This document shows, one piece after another, positions 52,729-61,166 of a stretch of DNA of 64,000 bases. The first letter of the stretch is position 1. The number at the start of each line of letters is the position of its first letter. The notes under the pieces are model-generated. The model did no database searches, was not told the origin of the DNA, and was given only the letters and a program-made list of their open reading frames with translations. Source of the DNA: E44-bin89 sp034409565 (GTDB lineage: Bacteria > Chloroflexota > Dehalococcoidia > Dehalococcoidales > RBG-16-60-22); assembly GCA_034409565.1 (NCBI GenBank), contig DAOUMS010000015.1:1-64000 (forward strand), in the 5' to 3' direction. The position numbers and the translations under genes were made by a program.

Positions 52729-53769
52729 TCAGACAATCAGCATGGCGTCGCCAAAGCTGTAAAACCTATAGCCAGAACTGATGGCTTCCTGATAAGCCCG
52801 ATTTACCAGTTCTTTGCCGGCAAAGGCGGTCACCAGCATGAGCAATGTTGAGCGGGGCAGATGAAAATTGGTGAGCAGCGCATCGACCATACGGAAGCGG
52901 TGACCGGGCAGGATGTACAGGCCCACCCAGTCGGCAAACGGTGGCAACTTTTCCGGCGGATAACGCTGTGCCACCTGCTCCAGAAGCCGTACCGTGGTGG
53001 TACCCACGCCGATTACCCTTCTGCCCTGCTGCTTTGCCCCGGACAGTTCCCCGGCCACCTCCCCATCGACCACGCCGTACTCGCGGTGGATATGGTGCTC
53101 TCCGGGGTCCTCTTCCCTCACCGGGCTGAAGGTATCCAGACCGATATGCAGACAGACAAAGAGAAGACGTACCCCCTTCTTTTCCAGTTTATCGAGCAGC
53201 TGCGGCGTGAAGTGCAGGCCGGCGGTGGGTGCCGCCACGCTGCCGGCCACCCGAGCATATACCGTCTGATAGCGGTCGGACCGGGAAAGGGGGGTATTGA
53301 TATACGGGGGCAGCGGTACTTTACCCAGTTCGGAAAGCAGCGTTTCATCGGAGAACCTGATTACCTTGATGCCACCCTCGCCCTGACCGGTTACCTCGGC
53401 CATAATACGCGGCAAAGAGTCCCCCTCCGCTTCATCCGTTATCGCTACCTGGCTGCCGATGCGAAGTCGCTTACCCCTCCTGACCAGGGCCTCCCAGACG
53501 CCTTCCTCTCGCCGGCGCAGCAGCAGTATCTCCACCCGGCCACCGCTGTCCATTTTCCGACCATAAAGACGTGCCGGGATGACCAGGCTCTCATTGCAAA
53601 CGAGCACATCACCCGCCTGGAGATAATCAGTGATATCGTAAAAGCGGCGGTGTTCTATCGAGCCGCCAGCGCGGTCGACCATCATCAGGCGGGAGTTATC
53701 CCTGGGCTCAACCGGCGTCTGCGCGATGAGTTCCTGAGGGAGCACATAGTCAAAATCGCTCGTTTTCAT
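52729..53769 (-). CDS. queA: S-adenosylmethionine:tRNA ribosyltransferase-isomerase
   Basis: QueA (346 residues) transfers and isomerises the ribosyl group of SAM onto 7-aminomethyl-7-deazaguanine in tRNA to make epoxyqueuosine. Family segments are clear: DYxLPQELIAQTP at the start, the PTAGLHFT motif and the C-terminal TNFHLPRSTLLMLV. Length is typical. It is read leftward, 98 bases after metF on the same strand, so read-through from the MTHFR operon is possible. No other queuosine gene is in the window. Confidence 0.97.
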   Translation of the reverse strand: MKTSDFDYVLPQELIAQTPVEPRDNSRLMMVDRAGGSIEHRRFYDITDYLQAGDVLVCNESLVIPARLYGRKMDSGGRVEILLLRRREEGVWEALVRRGKRLRIGSQVAITDEAEGDSLPRIMAEVTGQGEGGIKVIRFSDETLLSELGKVPLPPYINTPLSRSDRYQTVYARVAGSVAAPTAGLHFTPQLLDKLEKKGVRLLFVCLHIGLDTFSPVREEDPGEHHIHREYGVVDGEVAGELSGAKQQGRRVIGVGTTTVRLLEQVAQRYPPEKLPPFADWVGLYILPGHRFRMVDALLTNFHLPRSTLLMLVTAFAGKELVNRAYQEAISSGYRFYSFGDAMLIV

Positions 53770-53867
53770 AGAAAAACCACTAATGAAGATGTTCTGATTA
53801 CATCGTAGCGCAGTTGCCAGAAAAAGGCGAGACAGGAAAATACGCTTACAGGCAGCAATTAAATGAC

Positions 53868-54785
53868 TTATACCACTGGTCTCGGCATCAGGCCCGACTT
53901 CTGCACGACCTCCGGAACGATATCCTCCCAGCCCACCGCCATGATGTGTATGCCGTGCACGCCGGGCATATCCTTCAGTTGCTCAATAATTTCCAGGATG
54001 ATTTTCACGCCCTCTTCTTTGGGAGAATCAGTTTTTTCCATCCGGGCCACGACTTCATCGGGAACGGCCACGCCGGGAACGTAGTCCCGCATGTAACGGG
54101 CCATACCGGCGGAACGGATGGGAATGACGCCGGCCAAAATGTGCACCTTTTTGTCCAAGCCACGCTCCGTCAGCATCTCCATCCACTTGGCGAACCTGGG
54201 TACATCATAGACGGCCTGTGTCTGAATGAAATCGGCGCCGGCCTTCACCTTCTTGCCCAGCCGGCTCACCCGGTATTCAAACGGGTCGGCAAAGGGATTG
54301 GCCGCCGCCCCGATGAACACGGGCACTTCCCCGGAGATGTCTTCTCCGGAAATGAATTTATGCTCATCACGCATTATTTTCAGCGCTTGCAGCAGCTGAA
54401 TGGAGTCGATATCAAAAACGCCCTTGGCCCCGGGATGGTTGCCGAACTTCTGGTGGTCGCCGGAAAGACAGAGGATATTGCCGATGCCGAGGGCAACCGC
54501 ACCTAGCACATCGCCCTGCAGTGCCAGCCGGTTGCGGTCGCGGACGACCATCTGCATCACCGGCTCAATGCCCTGCTGCTTCAGGAGCAGGCAGCCAGCG
54601 ATGCTGGACATGCGCACGATGGCCGTCTGGTTATCGGTGACGTTCACCGCATCGCAGCAGTGGCGGAGCAGTTCACCTTTCTTGCGTATGGCCTCGGCGC
54701 TGGTACCTTTGGGCGGTCCCGCCTCGGCAGTCACGGCAAATTTACCGCTGGCCAGTATTCGTTCCAGTTTGGTTCCGGCTTTCAT
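53868..54785 (-). CDS. metF: Methylenetetrahydrofolate reductase, catalytic subunit
   Basis: A 305-residue FAD-binding TIM barrel that reduces methylene-THF to methyl-THF, the last folate step before AcsE. Family segments include the N-terminal TAEAGPPKGT, the SGDHQ segment and FIQTQAVYD in the second half. TAGGAGG precedes the ATG. It follows metV by 9 bases on the minus strand. With MetV and the NuoEFG-like genes upstream it forms a five-gene operon, so electrons probably arrive through a diaphorase and not directly from NAD(P)H. Confidence 0.95.
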   Translation of the reverse strand: MKAGTKLERILASGKFAVTAEAGPPKGTSAEAIRKKGELLRHCCDAVNVTDNQTAIVRMSSIAGCLLLKQQGIEPVMQMVVRDRNRLALQGDVLGAVALGIGNILCLSGDHQKFGNHPGAKGVFDIDSIQLLQALKIMRDEHKFISGEDISGEVPVFIGAAANPFADPFEYRVSRLGKKVKAGADFIQTQAVYDVPRFAKWMEMLTERGLDKKVHILAGVIPIRSAGMARYMRDYVPGVAVPDEVVARMEKTDSPKEEGVKIILEIIEQLKDMPGVHGIHIMAVGWEDIVPEVVQKSGLMPRPVV

Positions 54786-54794
54786 CTTTACCTC

Positions 54795-55472
54795 CTATGA
54801 GGTAGTGGTACACTCCGCCTCTACATCTATTTTCCGGGGCCCACCGGTAACACTCATACTCCAGTCTTTGACCGGCTCAATTGCCTCCATTTCATCGAGC
54901 CGCCCCATCTCCGAGAGGCGGTCGTAGATGAGCTGCCAGGCGCAGGGAATATCTTCCGATACCTCGCACTTGCCCCCCGACGAGCCGCCACAGGGCCCGT
55001 TGAGCAGGCCCTTGGAGCACCGCACCAGCGGGCAGATGGCGGCCGTCCGGCCGAGCACGCAGCTGCCACACTGCAGGCAGACCTCGCTAAAGTGTCCCGG
55101 GCTGTCCTCAATGCCGATAAACAGGGTGTTCAACGCCGGATACACCGGCTTTTTGTCCTTCATATGCAGGGCTATGGTCTGCACGCCAATGGCACAGGTC
55201 ATCGCCAGCACGCAATCGGCCTGGCCGATTCTCCCCGCCTCTTCCTCCAGCGCATACTTGGTCAGCTCATCGCAGGCGGTGGGAATTATCATCCAGCCGG
55301 TGACCTTCTTGCCGCTGCCCTCGAGCTTTGCCTTCATGTCCAGGACTTCGGACTTGCCGCCGGTATGGCACATGGTGGCACAGGTACCACAGCCGATGAT
55401 ATACACCTTCTGGCACTTCTCAAGGTAACCCATCACCTCTTCAATCGGTTTCTGATTGGTAATCGTCTTCAT
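54795..55472 (-). CDS. metV: MetV-type partner subunit of methylenetetrahydrofolate reductase
   Basis: A 225-residue iron-sulfur/zinc protein of the MTHFR C-terminal family. It has an N-terminal CGTCATMCHTGG segment, the CLQCGSC pair and a dense cysteine stretch (CPLVRCSKGLLNGPCGG, then KCEV) characteristic of MetV in acetogens. It passes electrons to the flavin of MetF. GGAGGTGAGG lies upstream. It lies between the NuoF-like gene and metF. Confidence 0.92.
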   Translation of the reverse strand: MKTITNQKPIEEVMGYLEKCQKVYIIGCGTCATMCHTGGKSEVLDMKAKLEGSGKKVTGWMIIPTACDELTKYALEEEAGRIGQADCVLAMTCAIGVQTIALHMKDKKPVYPALNTLFIGIEDSPGHFSEVCLQCGSCVLGRTAAICPLVRCSKGLLNGPCGGSSGGKCEVSEDIPCAWQLIYDRLSEMGRLDEMEAIEPVKDWSMSVTGGPRKIDVEAECTTTS

Positions 55473-55484
55473 CTCCTCACCTCC

Positions 55485-56681
55485 TTACCTGGCGACTCGC
55501 CTCTCATACTCATCACGGAAATACTGCAGGCTGTCCAGCACCGCATTGGGCGCCGCCTGCCCCAGACCGCACAACGACGAGAGCATCATGGCGCTGGACA
55601 GGTCTTCCAGATTCTGCATCTCTTTCCGTGAGCCTTCACCCTGGTGAAACTTTCCCAGTACCTCTACCATCACCTCGGTTCCCTGGCGGCAGGGAGTGCA
55701 CTTGCCGCAGGACTCCTCGGCTAAGAACTCCATAGTGCGGTGAATAATATCGATTACATCGCGACTCTGGTCGTAGACGGTAACGGCACCCGCCCCCAGC
55801 ACCGACTCAAAAGCGAGGGGGGTGTCCAGTTTCTCGGCAGGCAGTATGCGGCCGGTGGCGCCACCAATCTGCACCAGTTTTATATTTTCTGCCATCGCCA
55901 GCTCTTCGACCAGCTCCCGTAACGGGCTGCCTAGCACCATTTCATACACGCCGGGTTGCGCAACGTCGCCACTGACGGAAAAGACCTTGGTGCCTTTACT
56001 CCTCTCCGTGCCCATCCGGCTGAACCAGTCGGCCCCGTTTAAAATAATCGGCGGGATATTCATCAGCGTTTCCACGTTATTGATAATGGTCGGCTTGCCC
56101 CAGAGTCCGGAGGTGGTGGGGAAGGGAGGCCGGTAGCGCGCCTCTCCCCTTTTCCCCTCGATGGAGTCCATCAGCGCCGACTCCTCGCCGCAGATGTAGG
56201 CACCGGCGCCTTCACGTATCTCCAGGTTAAAGCCATTTAAATACCCTTTTTGCTTCACCTGCTCGACGGCGTTCTGCAAATGGTCAAGGAGATAGTGATA
56301 TTCGGCACGAAGATAGATATAGCCCTGCCCGGCCCCAATGGCTTGGCCGGCAATGAGTATCCCTTCGATGAGGGTGAAGGGGTCTTTCTCCAGAATGTAG
56401 CGGTCTTTGAACGTGCCCACCTCGCCCTCATCGGCGTTGCAGATAACGTACTTATCTTCGCCGGATGCGGTGCGGGCGCCTTCCCACTTGATGCCGCAGG
56501 GAAAGCCAGCCCCACCCCGACCCCTCAGCCCGGAAGCTTTTATTTCACCGGTAATCTGCTCCGGGGTCATCTCCTGACGCGCTTTGGCCAGAGCTTTAAA
56601 ACCATCTTTTTCCAGATAGCTGTCAATTCGCTCCGGGTCGATTACCTCACAGTTTTTCAGTACCACCCGCTGCTGCGGCAC
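55485..56681 (-). CDS. NuoF-like NADH/FMN subunit linked to MetFV
   Basis: A 398-residue NuoF-type diaphorase subunit: the NADH/FMN loop GRGGAG is at residues 54-59, and the [4Fe-4S] motif ESCGKCTPCRQG lies near the C-terminus. It lacks the N-terminal [2Fe-2S] and C-terminal ferredoxin domains of its paralogue at 17877-19802, so it is the minimal form. The start is GTG at 56681, supported by GGAGG seven bases upstream. It likely takes electrons from NADH for methylene-THF reduction through MetV. Confidence 0.92.
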   Translation of the reverse strand: MPQQRVVLKNCEVIDPERIDSYLEKDGFKALAKARQEMTPEQITGEIKASGLRGRGGAGFPCGIKWEGARTASGEDKYVICNADEGEVGTFKDRYILEKDPFTLIEGILIAGQAIGAGQGYIYLRAEYHYLLDHLQNAVEQVKQKGYLNGFNLEIREGAGAYICGEESALMDSIEGKRGEARYRPPFPTTSGLWGKPTIINNVETLMNIPPIILNGADWFSRMGTERSKGTKVFSVSGDVAQPGVYEMVLGSPLRELVEELAMAENIKLVQIGGATGRILPAEKLDTPLAFESVLGAGAVTVYDQSRDVIDIIHRTMEFLAEESCGKCTPCRQGTEVMVEVLGKFHQGEGSRKEMQNLEDLSSAMMLSSLCGLGQAAPNAVLDSLQYFRDEYERRVAR

Positions 56682-56697
56682 GAGCTCGCCTCCAAAA

Positions 56698-57138
56698 TTA
56701 TTTATATGATTTTAGAATCTGCTTTATCTTCCCTGGAGTCAGGTCAACGTGTGCGTCCTGGTTTATCAGCATGGCCGGGGCATGGTCGCAGAGGCCGATG
56801 CAATTGACCAGCTCGAAGGTAAACCTGCCATCGGGCGTCGTCTCCCCGGGGCCAATCCCAAGCTCTTTTCCTACCGCCTCCATTATCATTTCCGCATTCT
56901 TAAGGTAGCAGGGCAGGCTTTTGCAGACCCGGATAACGTTCCTGCCCAGCGGTCTTACAGCCAGAAATGAATAGAAGCTGGCGACGCCGTAGACCTCATG
57001 AACCGGGACATTAAGGGATGCCGCCAGCGCGGCCATAACCTCTTCGGGCACGTGGCCGTACCGCTGCTGCACCTCTTTCAGGCGCACCACCAGGTCAGAC
57101 CGCTCTGCTGGCATTGCTATAATCCCTTTATCAGCCAT
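56698..57138 (-). CDS. NuoE-like [2Fe-2S] subunit linked to MetFV
   Basis: A 146-residue thioredoxin-like [2Fe-2S] protein. The family pattern is present in CKSLPCYLKNA and the CIGLCDHAPAM pair. The GGAGAT site precedes the ATG. It lies between the NuoG-like and NuoF-like genes, the usual gene order for HoxEFU/HylABC-type modules, and is only loosely similar to the NuoE at 17385, so the two sets are not a recent duplication. Confidence 0.92.
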   Translation of the reverse strand: MADKGIIAMPAERSDLVVRLKEVQQRYGHVPEEVMAALAASLNVPVHEVYGVASFYSFLAVRPLGRNVIRVCKSLPCYLKNAEMIMEAVGKELGIGPGETTPDGRFTFELVNCIGLCDHAPAMLINQDAHVDLTPGKIKQILKSYK

Positions 57139-57156
57139 ATTACCATCTCCGTTGGC

Positions 57157-57837
57157 TCAGCCCTTGATAATAAGCGCTTTAGCCGCCTTCTCTTCCCCGG
57201 GTTTTCTTGCTTTCCTCAGCGCTCCCGATGGGCAGAGCTCGATACAGGCATCACAGCTTTCGCAGGCCTCGCTGCCCAGAGGCTGGTCGCAGCCGTAAAC
57301 CACCTTGCTGTCAAAACCACGATATGCCTTGCTGAAAAGCGGCCCGCTGCCTTTATCCTTGCAGGCGATAACGCACCGCCAGCACTGCACGCACTTGGAC
57401 ATATCGCGGACCATTTTTGCGTTTTCGTCCTCGACCGGATAATAGTGCTTCCGTACCCGGAAACGGGGCAGGCCTACTTCCAAATCGGCGGCAATGCGGC
57501 GCAGCTCGCAGATATTGGCCTTGTCACAGACCAGACAGACATCAGGGTGGCTGGCCAGCATCAGCTCGACCAGCACCCGGCGCGTGGCAATAACTTTGGG
57601 CGAGTGGGTCTGTATGACCATGCCCTCGGCAACCGGCGTATGGCAGGAGCCGACCAGTGTCCGTAAGCCCTCCACCTCGACGACGCAGAGTCGGCAGGCA
57701 CCGATGGGCGGCAGGTCCGGAATATGGCAGAGGGTGGGGATATCAATGCCGTTTTCCCTGGCCACCTCCAGGATGGTCATACCGGGACGGCTACTTACCT
57801 TTTTACCGTTTATGGTCAGGTTTATCTTTTTCTCCAC
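57157..57837 (-). CDS. NuoG/HoxU-like Fe-S subunit linked to MetFV
   Basis: A 226-residue protein equal to the N-terminal Fe-S part of NuoG (HoxU-like). It has a [2Fe-2S] domain (Cys37, Cys48, Cys51, Cys65), a HPDVCLVC segment and two [4Fe-4S] motifs (CVQCWRCVIAC and CESCDACIELCPSGAL). No molybdopterin domain follows, so it is an electron-transfer subunit only. The start is GTG at 57837 without a strong Shine-Dalgarno. First gene of the MTHFR operon. Confidence 0.9.
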   Translation of the reverse strand: MEKKINLTINGKKVSSRPGMTILEVARENGIDIPTLCHIPDLPPIGACRLCVVEVEGLRTLVGSCHTPVAEGMVIQTHSPKVIATRRVLVELMLASHPDVCLVCDKANICELRRIAADLEVGLPRFRVRKHYYPVEDENAKMVRDMSKCVQCWRCVIACKDKGSGPLFSKAYRGFDSKVVYGCDQPLGSEACESCDACIELCPSGALRKARKPGEEKAAKALIIKG

Positions 57838-58035
57838 TGTAGCCAGACGCCGTACTTAAACGTTTTCGATTACAGTATTAAACAGCAAGGGGTGCACACA
57901 CCCCAGCACCCCCGTAGTAATAACTACTATGCTACCACAGAGCTTTTTCGACCACAAGTCCCCGCGGAAATACGCCATTATTCTTGGCTGTTTGCCGTTC
58001 AATTTCCGGCTGTGATAAACTCTTAATGACTTCCA
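57838..58035. other. Divergent intergenic region with inverted repeats
   Basis: This region separates the leftward MTHFR operon from surE. It contains a 6-bp hairpin GGGGTG-CACA-CACCCC near 57890 and a small inverted repeat GTAGT-aata-ACTAC about 20 bases further. Either could be an operator for the MTHFR operon, but no clear promoter can be called. Confidence 0.35.
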
Positions 58036-58821
58036 ATGAAGATTCTGGTAACCAATGACGATGGCATTTCCGCTGACGGCCTGTGGCTCCTGGTACGGGA
58101 GCTAACCAGCATCGCCGAGGTGGTGGTGGTGGCTCCGGACAGGGAACAGAGCGCCGCTGGCACCGCGGTGACACTGTGGCAGCCGCTGCGGATAAGAAAG
58201 GTCCGTCCGGTAGTCCCCGGCGTGGAAACGTTTGCGGTGGAGGGAACGCCCTCAGACAGCGTCCTGCTGGCCCTGGGCAGCCTGGTGAAAAGCAAAATTG
58301 ACCTCGTCATTTCCGGGATAAACTGGGGACTGAACCTGGGGGATGATATTTACATCTCGGGAACGGTAAGTGCCGCCCTTCAGGGTTATCTGCACAGCCA
58401 TCCCGCACTGGCCGTCTCCACGGAACAGGACAGCGAGCCAGGCTTTCAGACAGCGGCCAGGCTGGCCGCCATGCTGGCAAAACGAATCAGCGCCAGCCCG
58501 CCGCCGCATAATTTATTTCTCAACATCAACGTGCCCAACTTGCCGCCAGCCAGAATCGACCGCATTCAGGTCACCAGGCTGGCCAACGAGAGCCATATCA
58601 ACACCGTCACCGAGGGAAACGACGGCAAGCGGAATTACTACTGGCTGGTGCGGCAGAGGCAGGGCGGTAGCCAAAGCCGTAAAACAGATGTCTGGGCGGT
58701 GGACCACGGCAATATATCAATAACCCCCCTTTTCACCAGCCTGCCGGCCAAGACGCTTTCTGGCCTGCTGCACAACCTCTGTTCCGGCCTGCTTGAGGAA
58801 TTGACAGCGTCAACGGTATAG
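58036..58821 (+). CDS. surE: 5'/3'-nucleotidase SurE
   Basis: A 261-residue metal-dependent phosphatase that dephosphorylates nucleoside 5'- and 3'-monophosphates. The N-terminal TNDDGISADG carries the metal-binding Asp pair, followed by GTAVTLWQP and the conserved SGINWGLNLGDDI segment. Weak ribosome site. It is followed after 7 bases by acpS on the same strand, so they are cotranscribed. Confidence 0.95.
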   Translation: MKILVTNDDGISADGLWLLVRELTSIAEVVVVAPDREQSAAGTAVTLWQPLRIRKVRPVVPGVETFAVEGTPSDSVLLALGSLVKSKIDLVISGINWGLNLGDDIYISGTVSAALQGYLHSHPALAVSTEQDSEPGFQTAARLAAMLAKRISASPPPHNLFLNINVPNLPPARIDRIQVTRLANESHINTVTEGNDGKRNYYWLVRQRQGGSQSRKTDVWAVDHGNISITPLFTSLPAKTLSGLLHNLCSGLLEELTASTV

Positions 58822-58828
58822 GACTATC

Positions 58829-59224
58829 ATGGCGCATTACATTGGTGTCGACATCATCGAAATAGCCCGTATTAAAGAGGCGGTAAATAACTGGGGAGAG
58901 AAGTTCCTCAGACGGGTCTACACCGACGCCGAGCTGGCCGCATACCGCCACCAGCCATCGTCGCTGGCGGCGCGTTTTGCCGGCAAGGAAGCGGTCATGA
59001 AGCTCCTGGGGACGGGCAGCATGGGCGTTAAATGGCGAGAGGTAGAGACGCTGTCCCATCCCGGTGGCCGGCCGCTGATAAACCTGTACGGGAAAGCACA
59101 GAGCAAAGCCGATGAGCTGGGCATCAAGGAGATTGCCGTCAGCCTCTCCCACTCCAGGGAATACGCTATCGCCTGCGTAAGCGCGGTCTCGGCAGCAAAC
59201 CAGTCGAAAAAGTCGGGCAGTTAA
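58829..59224 (+). CDS. acpS: Holo-[acyl-carrier-protein] synthase
   Basis: A 131-residue phosphopantetheinyl transferase that activates ACP for fatty acid synthesis. The metal-binding motif GVDIIEIARI and RFAGKEAVMKLLG are clearly present, with typical size and a single domain. It lies between surE and an MFS transporter and probably shares their transcript. Confidence 0.95.
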   Translation: MAHYIGVDIIEIARIKEAVNNWGEKFLRRVYTDAELAAYRHQPSSLAARFAGKEAVMKLLGTGSMGVKWREVETLSHPGGRPLINLYGKAQSKADELGIKEIAVSLSHSREYAIACVSAVSAANQSKKSGS

Positions 59225-59242
59225 TCAGGAAAAATCAAACTC

Positions 59243-60517
59243 GTGAGCGATTCAGAAAAAACGCCGACCGTCAGGAAAGCCAAAATATTTTACGGCAACT
59301 GGATGATTGCCACCGCCGTGCTTTGTCTGGCCATTTTCTCCGGATGCGGCGTGGGCGCCTTCAGTTTGTTCGTCAATTCCTTGCAGTCTGAATTCGGCTG
59401 GGGCCGCGGCGAGATAATGCTGGCCTTTACCATTTATTTCCTGTTTACCGGCGTGGCGGCGCCACTGGTCGGCAGCATCGTTGACCGCTACGGGGTACGG
59501 GGGGTTATTGCCGTTGGCGCCCTGACTACCGGTCTTGGCTTCGCTTCACTGTACTTTTTGCACAGTCTCTGGCACTACTACGTAGCCTACTTTTTTATCG
59601 GCGCGGGCATGTCGGCACATGGTCAGGTACCGGCGAGTGCCATGGTGGCCAACTGGTTCGTTAAAAAGCGCGGCACGGCTATCGGTATTATGTCTACCGG
59701 CATCGGCCTGGGCATCTTCGCCATCGCGCCACTGGTCGGCAGTTTCCTCATTCCAACTTTTGGCTGGCGAGTAGCTTACCTCGCACTAGGATTAATCGCC
59801 TGGATTTTAATTCCACTGGCAATTTTCGCGGTCAGAACCAGACCCGCCGATAAGGGGCTCTATCCAGATGGTGTCACCAGCCCGGAAGAAGTGGCCGAAA
59901 TAAATGCCGCCAGCCTGACGACGAAAGGCTTGAGCCCGAAAGCAGCGCTGGGCACCATGGCTTTCTGGCTAGTATCAGTCGCCTTTTTCATCAATGGATT
60001 CAGCTCACTGGGAGTGAACCAGAGCCTTGTCCCCTACCTGCAGGACGCTGGCTTTCCGGCAGCACTGGCGGCCGGCGCTATGACCTTTCTGGGCCTGGGC
60101 AGCGCCATCGGTAAATTTTCCTTTGGCTGGCTCTGCGACAAAATCAAAGCGAAACAGGCCTGTGCCCTCAGCTTTGTCCTGCTGGCAACCAGTACGTTCC
60201 TGCTGATGTTGATAGGCTCAACTTCGCCTCTGGCAGTTGCCTGGCTTGACGCATTCATCCTTGGGCTTGGCGCGGGAGGCTGGTTGCCCACCATGTCCAT
60301 GCTAGTCAGCCGTAACTTCGGCCTGGCTTCCTATGGGGCCATCTTCGGCATGGTATCACTGTTGCAGGCGGTTGGCGGTGCCGCCGGCCCTCTCTTCAGT
60401 GGCCTTATGTTCGACACCATGAATACATATCAGGGGGCATTCATCGTATTCTTATCTCTGTATGCCATAGCCATCCCCGCCGTCTTGGCAGTGCGGCGGC
60501 CAAAATCATTTGTCTGA
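59243..60517 (+). CDS. MFS transporter, oxalate/formate antiporter-like (OFA) family
   Basis: A 424-residue permease with twelve predicted helices. Characteristic features include the N-terminal GNWMIATAVLCLAIFSG helix, GSIVDRYGVRG between helices 2 and 3, and the GWLCDKIKAKQ loop in the second half. The start is GTG at 59243 (the nearest in-frame codon before the first helix). OFA members carry oxalate, formate or other monocarboxylates; given the Wood-Ljungdahl genes, an organic-acid role fits, but the substrate is not shown. Confidence 0.85.
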   Translation: MSDSEKTPTVRKAKIFYGNWMIATAVLCLAIFSGCGVGAFSLFVNSLQSEFGWGRGEIMLAFTIYFLFTGVAAPLVGSIVDRYGVRGVIAVGALTTGLGFASLYFLHSLWHYYVAYFFIGAGMSAHGQVPASAMVANWFVKKRGTAIGIMSTGIGLGIFAIAPLVGSFLIPTFGWRVAYLALGLIAWILIPLAIFAVRTRPADKGLYPDGVTSPEEVAEINAASLTTKGLSPKAALGTMAFWLVSVAFFINGFSSLGVNQSLVPYLQDAGFPAALAAGAMTFLGLGSAIGKFSFGWLCDKIKAKQACALSFVLLATSTFLLMLIGSTSPLAVAWLDAFILGLGAGGWLPTMSMLVSRNFGLASYGAIFGMVSLLQAVGGAAGPLFSGLMFDTMNTYQGAFIVFLSLYAIAIPAVLAVRRPKSFV

Positions 60518-60623
60518 ATGCCCCGTGTGTGGCTTTGGCAATAGACATTTTAATAATGGGGCAGACCCGGGCAAGAGCTTCATAAAGCCCCTTTTCCAAA
60601 TAAGGAAACACGAGCGCTGATAA

Positions 60624-60929
60624 TCAGGCCCTAGCTTTCAGCCACTCCAGCCGGTCTTTTACACGGCGGGCGGCAGTAACACGGGCTTTAGCTTTTTTTA
60701 ACTGGCAGGCCAGAGTCACATCGCCAACAACATCATGAACCCAGTTGCTGAAATCGTTTTTCTCACCAGTGGCGTGGCGCATATAGATTTCCTCTGTCAT
60801 TTCCTCAAGGGCTGAGGCGAGCTCCCTTAAATTTTTAATAACCTTACCGTCACCGCACCAGAAGACCTTGTCCCCCGAAACATCTTCCAGCCGCGTTCTG
60901 ATTACATCCTGCTTTACCGCTAACATCAT
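60624..60929 (-). CDS. DUF5752-like small protein
   Basis: A 101-residue helical protein. Its core (residues about 25-85, with FWCGDGKVIKNLRELA, a histidine and the KNDFSNWVHDVVGD segment) resembles a small domain that I associate with DUF5752, found alone or attached to glycosyltransferases and other enzymes; function unknown. GGAAGAA precedes the ATG. Monocistronic in appearance; a 13-bp inverted repeat lies about 70 bases upstream. Confidence 0.65.
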   Translation of the reverse strand: MMLAVKQDVIRTRLEDVSGDKVFWCGDGKVIKNLRELASALEEMTEEIYMRHATGEKNDFSNWVHDVVGDVTLACQLKKAKARVTAARRVKDRLEWLKARA

Positions 60930-60997
60930 TTCTTCCTTTTTTAGCCTTTTTTTAATCTTATCTGGACAGCAGCCGCACTAAATCATCTATTACGGAA

Positions 60998-61029
60998 ATG
61001 AATGGGAGGAGCAATTTCCTCCCATTCAT
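60998..61029. terminator. 13-bp perfect inverted repeat
   Basis: ATGAATGGGAGGA (60998-61010) and its complement TCCTCCCATTCAT (61017-61029) surround a six-base loop. It lies just downstream of the short peptide gene read leftward, so it may end that transcript, though there is no T-run. The stem includes a GGGAGGA that resembles a Shine-Dalgarno, so a regulatory RNA structure is an alternative. Confidence 0.5.
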
Positions 61030-61054
61030 AATACATTCCAGCCTGATTATTTAT

Positions 61055-61120
61055 TTACTTTTTGGTGCCAAAGGGCGGTTTGCTGGTGCCACCACCCGGC
61101 TTGCCTGGTTTCTTAGCCAT
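61055..61120 (-). CDS. Short basic Gly/Pro/Lys peptide (21 aa)
   Basis: A 21-residue open frame (MAKKPGKPGGGTSKPPFGTKK) preceded by an unusually good AAGGAGG ribosome site (61131-61137 on the plus strand) ten bases from the ATG. It has net positive charge, no hydrophobic segment and no cysteine. It is followed by a strong inverted repeat. Its size is below the usual threshold of gene callers. It could be a small structural or nucleic-acid-binding protein, or the remains of a longer gene. Cotranscription with the 245-residue gene upstream (46-base gap) is likely. Confidence 0.6.
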   Translation of the reverse strand: MAKKPGKPGGGTSKPPFGTKK

Positions 61121-61166
61121 GGAGTTATCACCTCCTTCCGTTCTAAGCTAATTGTTTGACCGATAA

